From contig JADHYX010000515.1 in the NCBI GenBank assembly GCA_027604685.1, positions 1-13,131 of the forward strand: a DNA stretch of 13,131 nucleotides. Reading direction: 5' to 3'. Source of the DNA: Lobulomyces angularis (lineage: Eukaryota > Chytridiomycota > Chytridiomycetes > Lobulomycetales > Lobulomycetaceae). The notes under the pieces are model-generated. The model was given only the letters and a program-made list of their open reading frames with translations. It made no database searches and had not been told where the DNA came from. Shown one piece after another: positions 1-10,081 of this stretch. Position 1 is the stretch's first letter. Each line of letters starts with the position of its first letter. The position numbers were made by a program, and so were the translations under genes.

Positions 1-424
1 TTTTTTTTTTTTTTTTTTTGACCAATAGATAAAATTAATAACAATTTTTACCAATCACCTTGTGTCCCTTTATAAAAGTATTAGAGACCTTTTTTATTTT
101 AAAATTTGAATGTAGTTTATAAAAGAATTAATGTTTTTGTTTTAAAAAAAATTTCAAAAATTTCAAAAATTTCTCTTTGAAACTTTTGCAAAAATTTAAG
201 AACATGGCAAACGATTCTGAAGATAATCAATGCAACACCTTATATTTGATACCATAATCTAGAATAAATTAGATCAATATACAGCAAACTCTTTTAAGCG
301 AAAATGAATATGGAAATAAAATATGGTTTATAATTTAAAGTGTATCTATAAATATGAACTGAAAGATATTCAGTATAATTATTAATAACTTAACTATAGC
401 TACAAAAGCTCACATAATTGATAA
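1..424. other. AT-rich flank, no supported gene
   Basis: The window opens with a 19-base T run, which may be a contig edge or a low-complexity tract. A short tandem repeat of TTTCAAAAA lies at about 152-173. A 17-codon plus-strand ORF starts at 204, and its frame continues through several stops to about 350 with short sensible peptide stretches, which might be a decayed exon. Nothing here is strong enough to call a gene. The 3' untranslated region of the neighbouring minus-strand gene must lie here, but its end cannot be fixed. Confidence 0.5.
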
Positions 425-2734
425 TTATTTTTTTTTCTTTGTTTCGTCAATGGATTTTGTAAGCTCTTTGTTCCATGGCAACTTAAACTCAATTCCTTCC
501 TGCAAACACAAGGATTCTACCACTTTTATACTACTGGAAACACAACCTTCAAGCAGTGGAATACCTATTTTTAAACAAAATTCAAAAATTTTGCCTCCAA
601 AAGTTGATTTTTGAATTACCTGGCCAGCAGTAACTGCCAACAAACCATCTTCCCTCTTTTCCTTGCACAGAATCTCCATTAATCTTTTCACTAAAATTTG
701 AATTGTAGAAGCTACTTCCATCTCCTTCAGTTCCCCTTTAACCACTAAATAAATTTTTTGGTAAAAATAGTTTCCATACCAAAATTTTCCAACCACATCA
801 ACACTATCCATCGTGACAATACATCTTTCATACCAAGTTACCCCAATAGTTTTTCTAACGTCCGGGACTACTATAGGATTAGTAGTTTGTAAAACATAAT
901 AACTATTTGGGTCTGGTGTGCCTAAAACAAATATCCATATAAAAATAAATTTTATAAATATTTTACCTGTGATAGACTTTGGTCCATCTAAATTTTTGTC
1001 AACAAAATTGATAATGTGAGTACACTGAGATAAGTTTTTATATTTGTAAGAAAACTTCGGATTTAAGTTATTCTCAGTTTCGTTAGGTCTCCTATAAAAC
1101 TTCATTTCTGGCTTTTTCGATGCTACTTTAGAAAAGTTTAAACATCTCCAATTTTCTTTATCAGGTAAAACTTTTTCGTCCATGTGGCAGACAACTAAAC
1201 TTCTATCGTATGGAAATGAATCCAAAAGTTTGAGAGTTTTCTCCAAATGCGTACTTTTTTCTGATGCAGAAGTTCGCAAAATTTTTGCCGCTTGGTTAGC
1301 TGCAAATTGAGAGATAAATAAAAAACACATTTGTATTTCCCTTACCTTGAGTAGCAAAAATTATATGGGAATATTCAATTGGTGATGAAGAATTTGTTTC
1401 AATTATACATCTACACTTGGAAGTTGTGTCGTTTAATGGTTTGAAATTTGTTACTTGAGTATTTAAAAAAACTTTATCTATTGGTTTGGACAACTCTGAG
1501 ACAACATGGTTAACACTTGAAGTAACAAATGACATTTTTCCAAAAGGAAAGCAGATGGCAACAAATTCTACAAAAAAAAGTAATTAATTTTCAAAGGTAC
1601 AGGGTTAAACCTAAAACAAGGGAAGCTGGAAATGAATTCAACATATCAAAGTCAACGGTACAAACGCTTGAAAATAACGGAAAAAAGCATCCATTTACAA
1701 AAACATTAGTAAACCAAAACTTTTCAAAAAATTCCGCGATTGTCAAGTTCTTTAAAAATTTGGTTTTTGAATCGTATCTTTTCAATTCAAATTAAAAATT
1801 AAATATCTGCTGAAAAATTGAGAATTTAAGATAATGGTACTTACGATATCCAACCCATAAACAAAAAAAATTTTGATATCAATATCAATTTTAGATAATC
1901 AACGATTATTAAAATTAAAAACATTAAAGAATACAAATACTCCCAAGGCTTTTTTGTTAAAAGAGAAATACTTGGTAAATCAGGTAATGAATAGACAGTT
2001 TTGAAATATGGCAAAGTGTAACAACTAAACGTAAAATATAAGTCTGGATATTCAACATCATAACTATTATTTGCAGTTTTCAAATCTGTTTGTATATTAG
2101 AAGGAAAATTTTCGCTTAATTTGTAAATTGAAGCCGGATTCACTACATAAAAGTTTTATTAAATTTCAAGTTTTTTTTTGGAATAAAAGACAGGTGTGTA
2201 GTTCCATTTTACTGTTTGCTAATAAAAAAAATTAATGTAACGTACCCTTCGCATTTTTGTAAATGCAAAAGCTCATTGAATTATCAGTTAAATGGGTGTA
2301 GGGAATCTTAACTTGATCGTATAGTTTTTGCAGATTAGGATAGTAGGTGGGAAAGAAAGACCGCATAGGCACGTCAACTCTTTTGGGATCTTGAAAGTGT
2401 TCACTATTCCGGTCAGTATTATTGCAATTAACACAGGGACATGGAACTTCAATAGATCCACTAAAACCTTTGCAGTAAAATTATAAGTCCACCAAAAATA
2501 TTTACCTGTCCATTCCTAAAGAGCTAGATTTTTCATACAAATGAACAGTAAATGGAGATCCTCTTATGGTTGATAAAAAATAAGCTGATGAAAGCCCTTA
2601 ATAAAAAAAGTGAGAATGAATAATTTCATTCAAAGAAAATAACAAAGGTGATGAGGGAGAATAAAGTTACCAGCTAACCCAGAGCCAATGACAGCAATTC
2701 TAGGTTTTGTTTGATCTGTAGAAGTACAATTCAT
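425..2734 (-). CDS. FAD-dependent amine-oxidase-like oxidoreductase (8 exons)
   Basis: Exons on the minus strand are 2734-2671, 2596-2506, 2460-2246, 2142-1845, 1777-1611, 1567-1346, 1299-967 and 921-425, giving 628 aa with phase kept at every junction. Residues 17-22 (GSGLAG) form the dinucleotide-binding GxGxxG loop of a Rossmann fold, followed by the beta-strand end LYEKSSSLGMD. Residues 79-85 (RVDVPMR), FATQANQAA near 349-357 and GIPLLEG at 583-589 resemble conserved blocks of a fungal FAD/NAD(P)-binding amine-oxidase-like family; this is recognised from memory and the substrate is unknown. Residues 193-222 are strongly hydrophobic, so membrane association is possible. The donor after exon 5 is GTTTAA, the least certain junction (43-nt intron). 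Intron 7 (922-966) is 45 nt with no stop, so read-through stays open. The start is the first ATG before the Rossmann motif, 183 bp from the EFG1 stop. Confidence 0.82.
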
Positions 2735-2917
2735 GCTAATTTTTTAAACAACTAAACAATTCAATTATTTTTTTTTTTTAAATATATTTCTCCGAAAGTG
2801 TGTAATTTTATTTCAAATCAGCGAATACATCAAAAAAACTCAGTGATTAATATCAACAACAAGTTAGGGAGAAAAATGATTAAATTTTTTAATAATGTAA
2901 TTCTAAAAAACTAAAAA
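2735..2917. promoter_or_regulatory. Promoter region of the oxidoreductase, with poly-T tract
   Basis: This 183-bp gap separates the EFG1 stop from the start of the flavoprotein gene. It must hold the EFG1 3' end and the promoter of the flavoprotein. A 12-base T run at 2768-2779 (an A run on the coding strand) lies about 35 bp upstream of the start codon. Such dA:dT tracts commonly exclude nucleosomes at yeast promoters. The role here is inferred from position only. Confidence 0.4.
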
Positions 2918-3765
2918 CTATGCAAAAAAGTCATCCTCTACAGCTTCTACTGGTTCCTGTTCCAATTCTGCAATTTTTTATTTATTTCAGTTAAAAAATT
3001 TAAAAAAAAATTTTTATTAATTTCTTTTTCATATTAAAAAAAAGTTTTGTTACCAGTAGCTGCATCATTTTTATTAACTCCAATAAAATCAGACTTTTTA
3101 AATACATGTAAAGTTTTCTTATTCTCCATAAAAAATGAAACCTTTTCAATAATTTTATCTTGAAGCAATTTAGCTTTTGCAGTTAAATTATCTAACTTTA
3201 GTATCGAGATATATTTTAAGTCTGAAGGAAAAAACTTGATGTAATTCAGGTGTAAAATTGCCTTTTGATACTCCTTTAGTATTTCATATTCTTTTTCATT
3301 TGAGCTATTATTATTCTTCTGCAAATTATCTTCCGCTTTATTTTTAATTTTTTTTTCAAGTTGTTTTATCTTTCTTTCGACCTTTGTTTGTTCTACAAAT
3401 GCAAAAAAAAATAAATTCAGTGGCAAATACATATTAAAAAAGTAATTCACATACCAACAAATTTCACATATTTATATTTTTCTGATAGTTTTTTACTGGT
3501 ATTTTGAAGCTTTTTAGTTTCTTTTTGTACTGTAATCGCCTCGAGCCTTCTTTCCAATTCTACTTTCTTGGCAGCATTCCCTCTTTCAGATTTCTACATA
3601 TACAAATAAAAAAAGTAAGACATTGGATTGTTATAAAAACATTGTTGAAACCTGCTGTTTTGCTAAAATTCTCCTTGTGTCTCTTTCTTTCTTTTTTAGT
3701 TGAGAAGCTGTCAACTCGTGAACTGGTAACTGCTTTTCTCTTCTAACTTTTGAACTCTTTGGCAT
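2918..3765 (-). CDS. EFG1: rRNA-processing protein EFG1 (4 exons)
   Basis: Exons are 3765-3652, 3593-3455, 3392-3054 and 2967-2918, giving 213 aa, close to the roughly 230 aa of the yeast protein. EFG1 is a nucleolar factor needed for 18S rRNA maturation within the 90S/SSU pre-ribosome. Family signatures are visible: the basic N-terminus; an ELERRLEA helix near 50-57; KYKYVKFVE at 77-85 followed by a long charged coiled-coil (about 86-110); and LNYIKFFPSDLKYISIL at 133-149, the hallmark block of the Efg1 domain. The tail is short and acidic and ends in EDDFFA. Introns are 58, 62 and 86 nt; the first has a GTTTCA donor. It is divergent from TIP41 with only 134 bp between starts. This is a different protein from the unrelated Candida transcription factor of the same name. 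Confidence 0.88.
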
Positions 3766-3899
3766 AATTAATTAAAAAGTTGCTTCTTTTGTTTAAATAT
3801 GAATTTTTTTTTTTTTTTTTATAAAAAATTTTTAGTTATCTTCCGAAGTTCAACAAAAACATAACCTTTAATAAAAATTTATTTTATTTTAATTTTTCA
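3766..3899. promoter_or_regulatory. Shared divergent promoter, EFG1 / TIP41
   Basis: Only 134 bp separate the two start codons, which face away from each other, so both promoters and 5' UTRs must fit here. A 17-base T run at 3804-3820 sits in the middle. It is a candidate nucleosome-free element serving both directions. No known transcription-factor site is recognised with confidence. Confidence 0.5.
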
Positions 3900-5065
3900 A
3901 TGGAAAGGGATAAAATAGATAGTAACTTGCAACAGTTTGAGCTGAAAGGTTTTAGATTTTTCTTAGAAAAGGCTCCAATTTTAAATAGTAACGAAATTGA
4001 TGAACTTCAAAACAAACTAGAATTTCCCTTACCAGAAATGTAAATAATCTTTTGATATTTTCTTTATTTGTTCTTTTGTTTTAATAATTTTACTATTATT
4101 GATTTTTAATGTTCACAATTTTCAGACACTTAATAATTTGTTATACTTACTTAGGCTGTTTGGAAATTCTTATTTAAAGATTGTTCATAAAAACTTGGAA
4201 ATTACATTTGATCCAAAAGAGTCATTGAATTTTTTGGAAAAAGATTCAAAGCTAAAAGTTTCCTATTCAAAACGTTGGGAACAGAGGTGCAAATTGAAAA
4301 AAAAAAAGATTAATTTAATACATTATAACGCAATATTAGTGCTGAAGCTCATAAGAGCGAAATAAAAGAAATTATTAAGCCTTATGATTGGACATACTCA
4401 ACAAACTATACAGGAACATTTAGGATGCTTGATAAAGAAAATAATCATAGCGATGCACTGGTGAAATTTTAATTTTCATTTATTGATTATTTTTTCCCTT
4501 TTCCGATTTTATATTTTTTTTTGGAAAAATACTTCTAGTTTGAGAAGTCCGACACTGAAATAAATGTAGAAAATTTAAAAAAACAAAATCCAATACTATT
4601 TTATGGGGAGATGGTCTTGTTTGAAGATGAATTAGCAGATAATGGGACTGCAATATTTACCCTTCGAGTGGTAAATATATTTTATTTCTTTTCATAGAAA
4701 AATATTTATTTTTTAGAGGGTAATGGATGACTGTTTTTTTATACTATTAAGATTTTTTCTGAGGCTAGATAATGTGCTATTTAGAATTAATGACACAAGA
4801 ATTTATCACGAGTTCGATAAAACATACTTAATTAAAGAATTTTCTAGTACAGAAGCAGATTATTCACTAGTGAAGCAGGTACAGCAATTTTTTGTTATTT
4901 TAAAATTCTTTTTGTTAGTCATTACCAAAACCAAATTTTGAAAAAAATACGACTTCTCATTCAAACGAGGATTTGAGTTTATTGACTGACCCCAATTTCA
5001 CTTCATCAATTTTAAACAAAAAAGGTACATTGGTGAAGAAAACATTAGAAAAGTTAAGTTTTTGA
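3900..5065 (+). CDS. TIP41: TIP41-like protein, PP2A/TOR regulator (6 exons)
   Basis: Exons are 3900-4039, 4155-4286, 4340-4460, 4539-4670, 4717-4878 and 4919-5065, giving 277 aa, the normal size for the family. TIP41 binds type 2A phosphatase components (TAP42/alpha4 in yeast) and modulates TOR-dependent phosphorylation in the cytoplasm. Diagnostic blocks are present in order: PLPEMLFGN at about 43-51, LKVSYSKRWEQ near 80-90, PYDWTYSTNYTGT starting at 105, NPILFYGEMVLFEDELADNG at about 148-167, and the very conserved run at 182-208 containing LLRFFLRLDNVLFRINDTR and then IYHEF. Acceptors were chosen to restore these motifs; the exon 2 acceptor at 4153-4154 gives PEM-LFGN exactly. Introns are 115, 53, 78, 46 and 40 nt, and introns 2 and 3 use GTGCAA and GTGAAA donors. 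The last 49 residues are Ser/Asn-rich and less conserved. Confidence 0.93.
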
Positions 5066-5245
5066 AACCTTTAAATAAGAATAATTTCAATTATAGTATT
5101 TATTTTTGATGTTTTGTTGAATAATGAAACAGTATTCGATTTAGTAAATATTATATAAATTTAATAAACTTTTAAATATTTAATTTTTGAATCCTGCTTC
5201 GCAGTATTTTGTTACATTCATTTTCAATAAATAAACAAAATAATG
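5066..5245. other. Convergent 3' intergenic region, TIP41 / stress protein
   Basis: These 180 bp lie between two converging genes and must hold both cleavage and polyadenylation regions. The sequence is AT-rich, with ATAAATTTAATAAAC on the plus strand near 5155 as a possible poly(A) element. The one GC-rich spot is CTGCTTCGCAG at 5194-5204, a 4-bp stem with a 3-base loop. No gene is seen. Confidence 0.4.
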
Positions 5246-5991
5246 TTAATCACTTTCGCTTATTATAACGCAAGGAATTTTGGTATGATGTAAAACGTAC
5301 TTACTTACAGAACCTTAACAAAAAATTTTCAATATTAGAATAAAATGGTTTAAGTGTTTAAAAAAAAAAAAAGTACCCATAAAAAATTCACTAACGGCAC
5401 CTCTGTTATGAGTTCCCAACAAAACAAAATCTGGCTTGTATTGATTAATTTTATCAATAACAACTTCGCCTTTGTATAATAAAAAATTTTAAATAACTTT
5501 AAAATTTAAAGAGAATCTACCTGGAGAACCAATTGAAACATCAAATTCAGTAGAGAGTTTTAAGTTATTACATAATTCGTTTTTTAACGCTTCACACCAC
5601 TGTTGAGCACTTATTTTTGCATTTTTTACTTGTTCTTTTAATTCCGAGGGACTATTTCCAACTACTACTCCTAGAGTAATAATTTCATTTTAAATTTTTT
5701 TAGTTGTATGTCACAAAGTGAATGAAAAATAATTTTTTTAGAAGCAATAAAATTTTAAAAAGACGCGAGATTGCATACCATAAGGCATATCAGTATCGAT
5801 AACGTCAGGGATGTCTTGCACAGAACTTACTAAAATTAAATTATCGAAATCCCTCAATAAATTTTTCGCTGCCCATTTTATCTAAATATCATGTTAGTTT
5901 ACCATAATAGATTTCATTTTTATAGTTTTTGTCTTACAGCATGTATCGAACAGTTTTGAAAGTCAGTAGCTAATAAAATTCTTCGTGGCAT
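5246..5991 (-). CDS. Universal stress protein (UspA) domain protein (5 exons)
   Basis: Exons are 5991-5938, 5881-5779, 5670-5521, 5469-5377 and 5313-5246, giving 155 aa, a typical single UspA domain. Strand one is RILLATDF with the conserved Asp at residue 10, followed by a helix containing IKWAAKNLL and the strand LILVSSV. The C-terminal nucleotide-loop block reads GTHNRGAVSEFFMGSVSKYV from residue 121, matching the family pattern G-2x-G-9x-G(S/T) except that Asn124 replaces the second Gly. Family members bind ATP or act as ATP-independent stress proteins; which applies here is unclear. Introns are 56, 108, 51 and 63 nt. The start lies 85 bp from the stop of the RRM gene, so its promoter must be very short or overlap that gene's 3' end. 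Conservation continues to the last strand (PCVII), so the model looks complete. Confidence 0.9.
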
Positions 5992-6076
5992 TTAAATATA
6001 AAACAGTGTCGCTAGGGTTTTTCTTGACCCCATTGAAATTTAACAAACAGATTAATTTTCAAAAAAATATATATTA

Positions 6077-7362
6077 TTATTTTTTGCTTTCTACATTATT
6101 TAGTTTAATAGATTCCTTTTCTTTTTTATCAACATTTTTTTTTTTTTCAGTTAAACCAATTCCTAGCCTTGTTGGCCTTTTTCCGGCATGGGTGGTTTTA
6201 GTAGTTTCAACTGATTTTTTAGGTTTAGTAGGTTCTCCATTCCTCCAAGATTTAGTTTTTGCATAACTAATCTGTAACAAAAAATTTAAAAAATAATTAA
6301 AAATTCTTATTTACCTCTAAAGGTTGTCCCCCATTTAGAGCACTTTTAACCCCATTTAATCCACTTAAAGCTCTATTAGCTATCCCTTTATCAACAAATT
6401 CTACAAAACCATATTTTACTGGACTTTTCTTAAAAGAACGCGGAATTCTGCACTCTTTGTGCCTATACTTATTAAATATTTTTGATAATGTTTCGCTATG
6501 TATTCCTTTTTCGAGATTCTTAACAAATAAGATATTTTTTTGAAATCCAACTTTTCTGCTAACCTCAACGCCAACCTGTTTAAAAATATTTTTTAAATTT
6601 TAACGACAAGAACTCAATAATTTAAATCCCAAATTAAGTGATTTTTCAAAGATACCTTAATTAGGTGACCATCGATATTTTTATTATTTAATTCTTTTAT
6701 TGCATTTTCTGCACTCTTCGTACCTAGATGTACAAAAGCATAACCTTTATATTTTCCATTAAAAGATTGTTTTGGCATTTGAATTTTTGTTGGAGAAAAC
6801 TTGTTGAATAAATTCGATATTGATTCTTTATTAAATGTCTCTGGATAATCTTTAACCGTTAAAATGGTTGTTTTTTCAGTGGTATTAACTTTCAAAGCAC
6901 CTAACTATTAAAGAAATAAGAAAAATTAGGAGCCATTGTGTTTAAATCCTCAGTTTAAACAAAAAAAAAAAAACTTACCTTGTTTAATTTTTTTTCTCTA
7001 CTCTCTTTTTTGCTGTCCAATTTCACCTATAAAAAAGCATAATAACATTTTAAAATAAACGAAAAGAAGTTATTTACTTCAATCAGTCTTCCATTAAATC
7101 GTTTTTTATTATTTAACTCCTTAATTGCACTTTTTGCATTTTCATCGGTAAACTCTGCAAAACCTAACACGACACCACTAACTTTCATCAATTCATGTTC
7201 AGGAATACTTACTCTAACAGGATTAAAACTTTTAAAAATGCTGTTAAGATCTTCTTGATTACAAGGTGCTTTTAATTTTGCGTAAACAACATCATTTTTA
7301 ACTGCTGTTACAGTACTAAAACATTTTGAAAAGTTGCTTATATTCTTTTTAAATAAAAGCAT
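6077..7362 (-). CDS. Three-RRM RNA-binding protein (5 exons)
   Basis: Exons are 7362-7078, 7026-6979, 6904-6656, 6575-6315 and 6271-6077, giving 345 aa. Three RNA recognition motifs are visible. RRM1 spans about 25-98 (RNP2 VVYAKL; RNP1 VVLGFAEF, degenerate). RRM2 spans about 124-198 (RNP2 ILTVKD; RNP1 KGYAFVHL, near-perfect). RRM3 spans about 209-281 (RNP2 ILFVKN; RNP1 KYGFVEF). A basic KKESREKK-type linker encoded by a 48-nt exon joins RRM1 and RRM2, and the C-terminal 64 residues are Lys-rich and probably disordered. The first 24 residues contain Lys, Ser and Phe, no acidic residue before Asp24, and an FSTV stretch, which could be a mitochondrial presequence. The exact orthologue is not recognised; nucleolin-like, poly(A)-binding-like and organelle RNA-binding proteins are all possible. 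Introns are 51, 74, 80 and 43 nt. Confidence 0.87.
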
Positions 7363-7625
7363 AAAAAGATAATTAAATTAATGGATTTCTGTGTATATTC
7401 TAGTTATGATATTTTTTTTAACAAAAAAAAAAAAAAATAAATAAAAAAAAAAAAAAAAAAAATAATAATTTTCCTAGTTTAAAATTTTTTAAAATAAAAG
7501 TTTTTAAAGTACTTCCAAAAGAATTTTTTCTAAAAAATGATGCTTTTATAAATTAATGGAAAATGGTATGCTAATTCTAAAACACAATTATTATTAATAC
7601 TATAAATTTGCAAGACACAGAAGAA
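7363..7625. promoter_or_regulatory. AT-rich intergenic with long A tracts upstream of the RRM gene
   Basis: This 263-bp gap lies between the NOP9 stop and the RRM gene start. A-runs of 15 bases (7423-7437) and 20 bases (7443-7462) lie 60-100 bp upstream of the RRM start codon and look like promoter dA:dT tracts. The rest should contain the NOP9 3' UTR. No gene is seen. Confidence 0.4.
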
Positions 7626-10081
7626 TTAACTTTTTAACTTCTTGGAGCTATTATCAAAATCCCCAATGATATCTTGAAATAATTTTCGCTTTTTTTCAAC
7701 CAAACCTTCCTTCTTTTTCCATTCTTCCGTTTTGAAATCAAAATTTGCAACATTTAAATTTCTTAATATGATCATGCCAAATTTGTCGTTTTCCAATATC
7801 GTTTTCTTGGCAATTAATTCTTTAGCGATAATTGTCTACGCAGAAACAAAGTTTTTTAATAAAAGTTTCACCACACGCAAATTTATTTAAATATTACCTT
7901 TCTTGGTACATCAATAAATTGCCATAATTTTTCAATGATGTGAGAAGCATACTTATCTTTTGCCAGATCACACCAGTTTCCTAATAATATATCGCACAGT
8001 TTCCATTTGGTATCCAGTTTTGTTTTTCTTGACTTAATCAATGCTTCCACAACTCTTGATAAGGAATGATGTTTTACGTATTTTAAAATATCTTCAACTG
8101 GCAGAGAAAGAAAACTAGAAGAAAAATTAAAATTTTTATTTATTTTTGCATAACACCAACCTCTCTTCCAACTTCAAAACAAATTCTGAAGGAAAGAAAC
8201 TAAATATATGCTGCGAAATCAGAGACCCATGAAGCATATTGGATTTTATAATATTTGTATTACCAAATGCTGTCGGATTTCGTAAAGAAATAATACACCC
8301 CAACAAAATCTTAAAGTCGTCATCAGACTTGATTTCAAATGCTTTCAATAAACCATCAAATACTTTTTCACATGAAATGTTTAGTTTTCCGGAACTCAAT
8401 ACCAGCTTTTCAACTACACCAGCTCTTTGATTGACTTCATAATAATAAAAATAAAAAAAACATTAACAAATGAAGTAAAACTGCATACAAAATAAGTCAT
8501 GAAAATGATCACAAATTTCCTCAATAATAATTTTTAGGTAATGCTTATTTGAGTTAGCAATCAATCTTTGAATAATAAAGTTACTAATTGCATCCAAACA
8601 AAGGACCTTCAAATTTCCCTTAAAATTAGTTTCAAAAATCTCATTGAATTCTTCTTCATTAGCGCAATCAATAATTTTTTCAACTAGATGAGAACCCACT
8701 CTGTCCTTCATTAGAATATTAAAGAATGATGTATCTTTAAAAACAAAAATAAACAATTGTTTTCACTGGGAAAATATTTACTTGAACTTTCAGCATGAAG
8801 CAAGATCTTAACAAACGTTTGATCTAATCCATTATTTAACACTAATAACTGCAAAACAGGGCTAGCGATAGGATGGATTGCCAGCTGCTTTATCTCGGCA
8901 TGAGTCAAATTTTTCGTTAACAATGAACTAATTTCTATTAGTTTTTTTTTAAATTCCTCGGGTACTTTCCTCTCTCTGGATTTATTAAATTTTATGATTG
9001 CGCTAGTATTATTCAATTTGAAAAAACGAGAATTTCTACTGCGGATTTCAGAGTCTTCCAACATTCTTTCTCCACTTAACAAATTGATTAAAACTCTCAA
9101 CAAATGTGATCCGTATTGATCTTTCATAATTTCTGACCAGTCATTTTTTAAAATCTAAAAAAAAAAAAAATTGATTAGTTACGAAAATTTAACTTTCTAT
9201 ACATTGCACAGCTCTAGAACAATTTCTGTCATACTTTTAGGTAGATTAAGGTCACTTCCATCAATTTCTACTATAGATTCACCAATAACTTCTCTATGAA
9301 TAACATCAGAACTAATCTGTAGAAAAGTTTGAATAACATGACTTGAGTAGGTATCAGTAAATAAAGATTTTAAGGTGCATTTGGGTTCAACGTTGTCTTC
9401 TGCTTCATCTTCAACTAAAAAAAAAATTTTATTAAGTAAATCAAGTTGATTACTTAAAAATAGTACACAAAAATAAGTTTTCCCCCAAAATTCTCAACTG
9501 GAAATCATTTGCATGAATCATTAGTTTTTCAAAAATTCTTGATCCATCAAAATCCTTGGCCATGTTAATTTCCAAATTTTGCAGTTCTTTAAATAGATTT
9601 GTAATAAAAATTTCTTTGTCTGCAAGAAAAAAAATTGTAAAAGGTTAAAGCTAGTTCGTTGTTAAATTATAATTTATTCACCTTCTTCGGATTCAAATTC
9701 AGGATTATCTAATTTTGATTCTAATTCCAAAAAATAGGTTCTTGTATCATTATTTAATAATTTCGTTTTTTTCAGTTTCTTCAAATTTTTTTCATCTAGC
9801 CGGCTATTTTTTTTTAAACTACAACCTGCGTTTTTTTCATCTGTAACTTCCATTAAAACATTCTGTGACTCATCTGTGTTCACCAAATTTTCTTCTGATT
9901 TGGATTTATTTCTTTTTCCACCTCTTCTCGATTTTTTCTTTGGTTTCTCAAGAACTATTTCATCTTTGACCACCTGAATTAAGTTTTTACACTCTTTTTT
10001 TTGCTCAAGAAGTTTTTCTTTAATTTTTTGACCACCTCTTTTACCTCTCTTTTTTCTCTCCATCTGAACCTCATCACTCAT
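7626..10081 (-). CDS. NOP9: Pumilio-repeat nucleolar protein NOP9 (8 exons)
   Basis: Exons are 10081-9682, 9619-9467, 9414-9203, 9154-8782, 8734-8489, 8434-8161, 8114-7898 and 7835-7626, giving 694 aa (yeast about 666). NOP9 is a nucleolar RNA-binding protein that binds pre-rRNA near the 20S/18S 3' end and is needed for 40S production. Residues 1-133 are Lys/Arg-rich with two NLS-like clusters (RKKRGKRGG and KKKSRRGGKR). From about 134 a chain of PUF-type helical repeats follows, with recognisable cores: FDGSRIFEKL, YSSHVIQTFL, QYGSHLLRVL, IASPVLQLL, RVGSHLVEKI, ISNFIIQRL, RAGVVEKLV, SLSRVVEAL, KYASHIIEKLW and KFGMIILRNL. This spread fits the 11-repeat C-shape known for Nop9 rather than the 8-repeat PUF crescent. 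The first ATG in frame is at 10081. The open frame runs further upstream through a poly-Lys tract but has no ATG there. Introns are 62, 52, 48, 47, 54, 46 and 62 nt. Confidence 0.9.

Noticed and set aside
152..173. Short repeats as a possible CRISPR or satellite
   Set aside because: Only two to three contiguous 9-base units without spacers, in a eukaryotic context. It is low-complexity sequence.
1529..1795. 88-codon plus-strand ORF
   Set aside because: It lies opposite exons 5 and 6 of the flavoprotein gene, whose spliced frame carries family motifs.
5985..6266. 93-codon plus-strand ORF
   Set aside because: It is antisense to the last exon of the RRM gene, and its poly-Phe/Ser content mirrors the Lys-rich tail on the other strand.
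8239..8430. 63-codon plus-strand ORF
   Set aside because: It is antisense to NOP9 exon 6, where the minus strand carries conserved pumilio-repeat sequence.
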